Shown here piece by piece: positions 32,127 to 35,456 of a stretch of 35,456 bases of DNA. The DNA comes from JAAYLC01 sp964636665. Lineage in GTDB: Bacteria; Bacteroidota; Bacteroidia; Flavobacteriales; Flavobacteriaceae. The position numbers were made by a program, and so were the translations under genes. Under the pieces are notes generated by a model. The model ran no database searches. It was not told where the DNA came from and saw nothing but the letters and a program-made list of their open reading frames with translations. Where the stretch lies: the NCBI GenBank assembly GCA_964636665.1, contig CAZWVT010000015.1, positions 1-35,456 of the forward strand, in the 5' to 3' direction. Each line of letters begins with the position of its first letter. Within the stretch, counting starts at the first letter, position 1.

Positions 32127-32771
32127 ATGAGTCAAACGAAAACAGTTTCTTACACTTCTACCAACACTTTTTCCACATTAAATACATTGACCGAAAAAAC
32201 TGAGAATATTTGGATAGTCTTTCACGGTTTGGGATATCTCAGCAAATATTTTATTAATTATTTCGATACATTGGATGCCGAAAAAAATTATATCATCGCA
32301 CCGCAAGCGCCTTCAAAATACTATCAAGATTCCAAGTTTAAACATGTAGGTGCTTGTTGGTTGACACGTGAAAACACATTCATGGAAATGGAAAATTTAT
32401 TGAATTACATTGACGCGGTTTACAATCAAGAAATAGGTTCACACCCATGTAAATTATATGTTTTGGGTTATTCACAAGGCGTTTCGATAGCTACGCGTTG
32501 GGTTGCACGAAGGAAAGTTGTTTGTAATTTTTTAATTCTGCATTCCGGAGGCGTTCCGACCGAACTTAAAGCAGAAGATTTTGACCATCTCCCGGAAACG
32601 AGCAAGGCAATTTACCTTTACGGCAACAAAGACCAATACATCACGGAAGCAAGGAAAACAGAACAAGAACTTTTGGGCAAAAAACTCTTTAAAAATCGAT
32701 TAAAAGTAGAAGTATTTGACGGCATCCACGAGGTCAATAAAAAAGCATTGGAGAACTACGCCAAATTGTAA
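32127..32771 (+). CDS. Alpha/beta-hydrolase, phospholipase/carboxylesterase-like
   Basis: A 214-residue soluble hydrolase. The nucleophile elbow GYSQG (S116), acid D169 in YLYGNKDQY and H201 in FDGIHEV give a complete catalytic triad in the right order, and IWIVFHGLG (about 28-36) holds the oxyanion region. The overall pattern is that of the small carboxylesterase/acyl-protein-thioesterase family; the physiological ester is unknown. No signal peptide, so cytosolic. It reads away from the men operon and is closed by a strong terminator before the tRNA-His gene. It is probably monocistronic, with its promoter in the 43-bp divergent gap. Confidence 0.85.
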   Translation: MSQTKTVSYTSTNTFSTLNTLTEKTENIWIVFHGLGYLSKYFINYFDTLDAEKNYIIAPQAPSKYYQDSKFKHVGACWLTRENTFMEMENLLNYIDAVYNQEIGSHPCKLYVLGYSQGVSIATRWVARRKVVCNFLILHSGGVPTELKAEDFDHLPETSKAIYLYGNKDQYITEARKTEQELLGKKLFKNRLKVEVFDGIHEVNKKALENYAKL

Positions 32772-32814
32772 CTTTAAATAAATTGCTAAGAAACAATTTG
32801 TCGAGTTGAAAATA

Positions 32815-32847
32815 AAAATCCGTTTTCTGATTTAGAAAACGGATTTT
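32815..32847. terminator. Strong bidirectional intrinsic terminator
   Basis: A perfect 14-bp stem (32815-32828 with 32834-32847, AAAATCCGTTTTCT and its complement) around a GATTT loop, with A and T runs outside. It ends the esterase transcript on the plus strand and, 10 bp past its 3' end, the tRNA-His transcript on the minus strand. Confidence 0.9.
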
Positions 32848-32856
32848 AAATTTTTG

Positions 32857-32931
<75 letters not shown>

Positions 32932-32961
32932 GTGTTAATTGACGTTCTGAAAAGAACAGTG

Positions 32962-32992
32962 CAAATATAAATCAATTATTGACTTTGCACAA
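32962..32992 (-). promoter_or_regulatory. Promoter of tRNA-His (TTG-N20-TATATTTG)
   Basis: On the minus strand TTG (32992-32990), a 20-bp spacer and TATATTTG (32969-32962) form a complete Bacteroidota promoter, ending 30 bp before the tRNA. A small inverted repeat GTTCT-GAAA-AGAAC (32944-32957) lies in the leader. Confidence 0.7.
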
Positions 32993-33007
32993 TGCTTATT
33001 GAAAAAT

Positions 33008-33724
33008 TTAAATCAAATCGAAAATTGAGCTGACTGCCGGGTATCTTTCTGCCGTAAATCCTTCTCCGTATTCCACGCCAACCAAGCGCCCCAAATCTCG
33101 GGCGCGATAAGTCAAACTCTCTTTAAAATTCTCAGATGAGATGGGCGTTTGCGGTTCATCGGATTGTGGATCGTAAAATTGACTTTCAAAAGCAAATATC
33201 ATTTCCAGTTTTTTATCGATAAAACCGGTGACATCCACTACAAAATCAGGTTTTATATTCTTCCATTGAATGTAATGATACACGTGTTTTGGTCTCCAAG
33301 CTTCCTGCGTTTTTCCGTCCAAACTTGTTTCTATCCGTCGTAATCCACTTAAAAAACAGGCGTCACTAACGAGTTTGCTGCCTTTTGCATGATCGATATG
33401 TCTGTCGTCAATGGCATTGCAAAAAACGATTTCCGGTCGGTATTTTCGAATGATTTTTATTACTTCCAGTTGAGACTCGCGATTGTTTTCAAAAAAACCG
33501 TCGGGAAGTCCTAAATTCTCTCGAAATTCTGCACCCAATATTTCGGCTGCTTTTTTACTTTCATTATCGCGAATTTCTGCCGATCCGCGTGTTCCCAATT
33601 CTCCGCGAGTCAAATCCAAAATACCGACTTTTCGTCCGTTTGCAACTTCTTTTGCCAAAGTAGCGCCACAACTTAATTCGACATCGTCAGGATGAGCTCC
33701 CACAGCTAAAATATCAATTTTCAT
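33008..33724 (-). CDS. bshB1: Bacillithiol biosynthesis deacetylase BshB1
   Basis: Zinc-dependent LmbE/PIG-L-family deacetylase that removes the acetyl group from N-acetylglucosaminyl-malate in bacillithiol synthesis. The 238-residue protein has the metal motif AHPDD (H11, D13, D14), LDLTRGELGTRGS, NLGLPDGFF, and the second metal site RHIDH with H112. The C terminus LGRLVGVEYGEGF matches BshB1 and distinguishes it from other LmbE proteins. Cytosolic. It is transcribed alone, with a -7 element 28 bp before the ATG. No bshA or bshC is in the window. Confidence 0.96.
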   Translation of the reverse strand: MKIDILAVGAHPDDVELSCGATLAKEVANGRKVGILDLTRGELGTRGSAEIRDNESKKAAEILGAEFRENLGLPDGFFENNRESQLEVIKIIRKYRPEIVFCNAIDDRHIDHAKGSKLVSDACFLSGLRRIETSLDGKTQEAWRPKHVYHYIQWKNIKPDFVVDVTGFIDKKLEMIFAFESQFYDPQSDEPQTPISSENFKESLTYRARDLGRLVGVEYGEGFTAERYPAVSSIFDLI

Positions 33725-33752
33725 AATCTGATGTTATCTGCAATTAACTGCA

Positions 33753-33760
33753 CAAAAGTA
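33753..33760 (-). promoter_or_regulatory. -7 promoter element for bshB1
   Basis: TACTTTTG (minus strand) is a perfect TAnnTTTG match, 28 bp before the bshB1 ATG. The -33 region is not obvious. Confidence 0.55.
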
Positions 33761-33827
33761 AACAATGTCAACCAACTTAAGGGAAGTTGAAAATGGAAAG
33801 CTTCACTCATAAAAATTCCGCCATCAA

Positions 33828-33887
33828 TCCCTTTTGTTCACTTTTGCTCTCATCCACTCACTTTTGTTCTCTATTATTCACTTTTAA
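33828..33887. repeat. Degenerate 10-bp tandem repeat
   Basis: Six consecutive decamers can be aligned, all beginning TC: TCCCTTTTGT, TCACTTTTGC, TCTCATCCAC, TCACTTTTGT, TCTCTATTAT, TCACTTTTAA. The consensus is TCaCTTTTgt. Non-coding, in the gap upstream of bshB1. Confidence 0.55.
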
Positions 33888-33906
33888 CGCACTCCCTACA
33901 CACTAT

Positions 33907-33961
33907 CTACGGAGGAACTACGGAGTATCTACGGAGGAACGATTAAGTATCTATGGAGAGA
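33907..33961. repeat. Degenerate 11-bp tandem repeat
   Basis: Five consecutive 11-mers: CTACGGAGGAA, CTACGGAGTAT, CTACGGAGGAA, CGATTAAGTAT, CTATGGAGAGA. The alternating GAA/TAT tails give an apparent 22-bp unit. The last two copies are decayed. I see no gene in 33761-34115; the remainder (33962-34115) is AT-rich with no repeat or hairpin that I can support. Confidence 0.6.
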
Positions 33962-34115
33962 ATAAATAGTTGGGAGTTGGAAATTTGAGTTTTGTTAGCG
34001 TTATCTAAATTTACTTTGATTTTATACGTATTACCTAAATTGTCTTATTCACCCAAATGCATAAAGCGTTAAATGAAAATTTTAATTTGGTATTAATTTG
34101 CGGAAAAAGTAATGT

Positions 34116-34448
34116 TTACTCTACCACAAACTCAATATTATCCTGTTCATCAATCCTTTCTATATTCGTGTAAATCATGTACTTACTACAATTAGGATAC
34201 CCGCCACCTCAACAAATCTACCGCCTCTCCTGTATTCTCAAAACTTTCAATCTTAGAAGGAATAGCAATAGTGAGTTTATTTTATCACCTACCCCGTAAA
34301 CCGTTTGCAATGGTTCTATAGTTGCTAAATTAGGTATAGTTGCTACTTTGAGGTTTTGATCGCAGTCTTCCCTTGGGCAACCTATAAAAAGTAACGATAT
34401 AGCAACTATTGTAATTGTTTTTATGTAGCTCTTACCAACCATACCCAT
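34116..34448 (-). pseudogene. Frameshifted small lipoprotein gene
   Basis: From ATG 34448 the minus strand reads MGMVGKSYIKTITIVAISLL then FIGCPREDCDQ, a lipoprotein signal peptide with lipobox FIGC (C24), and continues to TVYGVGDKI. At about 34276-34278 the sensible frame shifts by one base (KLTIAIPSKIESFENTGEAV); at about 34208-34212 a second shift returns it to the first frame (GGGYPNCSKYMIYTNIERID and on to TAA at 34116-34118). The uninterrupted first frame stops at 34218. Repaired, the protein would have about 110 residues. The first change fits loss of one A in an A run. I recall similar small flavobacterial lipoproteins of unknown function. Sequencing error is possible but would require two errors 65 bp apart. 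Confidence 0.6.
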
Positions 34449-34493
34449 ACTATAAAAAAGTTCTTCAATTTGTGTCTCATATCCGGGTGAAGC

Positions 34494-34542
34494 GGGAAGC
34501 GGGAAGCGGGAAGCGGGAAGCGGGAAGCGGGAAGCGGGAAGC
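34494..34542. repeat. Perfect 7-bp tandem repeat (GGGAAGC)7
   Basis: Seven identical heptamers lie between the T9SS protein gene and the lipoprotein pseudogene, with a related imperfect copy just before. It is the most homogeneous part of a longer heptad-periodic tract running to 34627. Confidence 0.95.
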
Positions 34543-34547
34543 GTTGT

Positions 34548-34582
34548 CACTTCCATCTTCCCGCTTCCATCTTCCAACTTCC
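34548..34582. repeat. 7-bp tandem repeat (NNCTTCC)5
   Basis: CACTTCC, ATCTTCC, CGCTTCC, ATCTTCC, AACTTCC in direct succession. It is partly complementary to the neighbouring GGGAAGC array: AAGCGGGAAG (34532-34541) and CTTCCCGCTT (34557-34566) form a perfect 10-bp inverted repeat. Confidence 0.85.
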
Positions 34583-34585
34583 CAC

Positions 34586-34627
34586 ATTAACCATTAATAA
34601 TTAACCATTAACCCTTAACACTAACCC
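34586..34627. repeat. 7-bp tandem repeat, ATTAACC type, 6 copies
   Basis: ATTAACC, ATTAATA, ATTAACC, ATTAACC, CTTAACA, CTAACCC. The last copy covers the stop codon and final codons of the T9SS protein gene. Confidence 0.75.
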
Positions 34628-35367
34628 TTAGTTACAACAATTTTTGAAGCTTTAGTCGCTCCTGCTTCATTTTTAAATTGCACAATGTATAATTGCGAAC
34701 TGAGATTTGAAACATCAATTTCTTGGTAACCGACAGTTAATTGCTCTTGTTTTACAAGTTTTCCTTGCAGATTGTATATAGCATATTGAACAGGCTCATT
34801 TACATCCAAAGTTAATTTTTCAGAAACTTGAGTTGCGTGAAGAGAAAGATTTACTACGGTAAATTCATTCACATTCAATAACGGATTGTACCGGTATGTA
34901 AAAGTGATGGAACTACCAACCTCCGTCAAACTCGTTGCATTTTCATATTGTTTAAAAGCAAATACAAAATCCACATTTCCTTGTCCGGCACCTTCATCGT
35001 CTGAGTAAAAATGGTTGCCCATTCCTGTTGTTCTTCCGGGCATGATTTCCACGGCATTAGTTGTTTCGGGCGGCACAGTGGTTCCCAATGAAATCCCGTA
35101 ATAACATTGTTCTCCATAGCACAACTGTTCAAAATCAGGGTCGGCAGCGTTGGTTTGGCTAATATATTCTACGCGAGAATATATATTGTCTGTCGGATGA
35201 TCATTGGTTACGTAAAACAAAAGTTCTGCTACACTGTAATCCGTTGAACCAAATTCGATAATGTCACCATCTTGAATAATATTTCCATTGTCATCCTTTA
35301 CTGTAAATTGTGCATTTGCAATCAGGATGCTGCCAAAAAAACAGGCAAAAAGTAATTTTAATTTCAT
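34621..35367 (-). CDS. Secreted protein with T9SS type A sorting-like C terminus
   Basis: A 248-residue protein with signal peptide MKLKLLFACFFGSILIANAQ. The middle (about 20-160) is a beta-rich region I cannot assign; it contains DNGNIIQDGDIIEFG and one close Cys pair (CYGEQC). The C-terminal ~75 residues, from VNEFTVVNLSLHATQVSEKL through QYAIYNLQGKLV to SKIVVTKG, have the pattern of type IX secretion sorting domains, although the usual YPNP start is replaced by LSLHATQ. Export across the outer membrane is therefore likely. It is the first feature in the right-hand margin; the neighbour upstream lies outside the window. A -7 element inside an inverted repeat precedes it by 34 bp. Its stop is within heptad repeats. 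Confidence 0.8.
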   Translation of the reverse strand: MKLKLLFACFFGSILIANAQFTVKDDNGNIIQDGDIIEFGSTDYSVAELLFYVTNDHPTDNIYSRVEYISQTNAADPDFEQLCYGEQCYYGISLGTTVPPETTNAVEIMPGRTTGMGNHFYSDDEGAGQGNVDFVFAFKQYENATSLTEVGSSITFTYRYNPLLNVNEFTVVNLSLHATQVSEKLTLDVNEPVQYAIYNLQGKLVKQEQLTVGYQEIDVSNLSSQLYIVQFKNEAGATKASKIVVTKG

Positions 35368-35398
35368 TTTATTAATTTTTAGAGTTGTAAAATAACGG

Positions 35399-35426
35399 TA
35401 TCAAATTTAAAAATAAAAATTTGATA
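35399..35426 (-). promoter_or_regulatory. Inverted repeat with embedded -7 element upstream of T9SS protein gene
   Basis: TATCAAATTT (35399-35408) and AAATTTGATA (35417-35426) are perfect 10-bp inverted arms around an 8-nt AT loop. The left arm contains the minus-strand TAAATTTG (35402-35409), a TAnnTTTG match 34 bp before the ATG. A regulator bound here would cover the promoter. Confidence 0.5.
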
Positions 35427-35456
35427 TAAATAATTCTTTATATATTTACCTGATTA

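Noticed and set aside
34218..34577. 119-residue protein with PASRFPL heptapeptide repeats on the minus strand
   Set aside because: The repeated residues are only a translation of the 7-bp satellite. The real signal is the lipoprotein that begins at 34448, and the frame ends early because of the frameshift.
34494..34627. CRISPR array or direct-repeat spacer array
   Set aside because: Units are 7 bp in direct succession without spacers, and no cas gene is present.

Overview
This window is a piece of a Flavobacteriaceae (phylum Bacteroidota) chromosome; the genus cannot be fixed from sequence alone. The evidence is low G+C content, promoters of the Bacteroidota type (TTG/TTTG, then TAnnTTTG) instead of -35/-10 boxes, almost no Shine-Dalgarno sequences, two proteins with type IX secretion (T9SS) features, a type III glutamine synthetase of 729 residues, a DUF5686 outer-membrane protein, and menaquinone and bacillithiol genes. 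Nearly all of the window is dense housekeeping sequence. I see no phage, IS element, integrase, CRISPR array or rRNA.

Layout. 1-2124: end of a DUF5686 gene, ribD and a YigZ/IMPACT gene, joined by TTGA stop/start overlaps and closed by a convergent terminator shared with a thioesterase gene. 2122-6794: thioesterase (minus), then dnaA, a low-molecular-weight phosphatase, a T9SS-secreted sugar dehydrogenase-like protein and an RsmI-like methylase. 6803-9943: a lysozyme-fold protein, then the operon dapF-GNAT-mltG read leftwards. 10034-13951: purM-prfA-pyrF and a metal/cobalamin-receptor-like protein. 14015-17092: glnA (GSIII), a 50-residue gene at 16425-16577 and apt. 17218-22745: tRNA-Arg(ACG) and a long minus-strand run, DUF1599 gene, DoxX/TlpA-like gene, ABC permease, tpiA, prmA, clpS. 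22798-27433: folP, diadenylate cyclase cdaA, then a metal-sensor regulator next to a copper ATPase. 27579-32771: a small secreted cysteine-containing protein, cvfB-like gene, menD, menF, menI-like gene and an esterase. 32815-33760: terminator, tRNA-His(GTG), bshB1. 33761-34627: a repeat-rich, mostly non-coding zone with a frameshifted lipoprotein pseudogene. 34621-35409: a secreted T9SS-tailed protein and its promoter.

Genes that work together: menI, menF and menD supply steps of menaquinone synthesis; dapF and mltG (and possibly the lysozyme-fold protein) act on peptidoglycan; purM, pyrF and apt serve nucleotide supply; the HMA-AraC regulator and CopA look like a copper-response pair.

The least ordinary items are a protein that joins a DoxX/TlpA-like membrane module to a DUF6624-like domain (20450-22159), the HMA-AraC fusion regulator (24529-25092), the 50-residue gene, a lipoprotein pseudogene with two compensating indels (34116-34448), and a patchwork of degenerate 7-, 10- and 11-bp tandem repeats beside it. 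I did not find a convincing multi-gene defence or biosynthetic system that looks undescribed. All family assignments come from motif recognition by eye; no database search was run.
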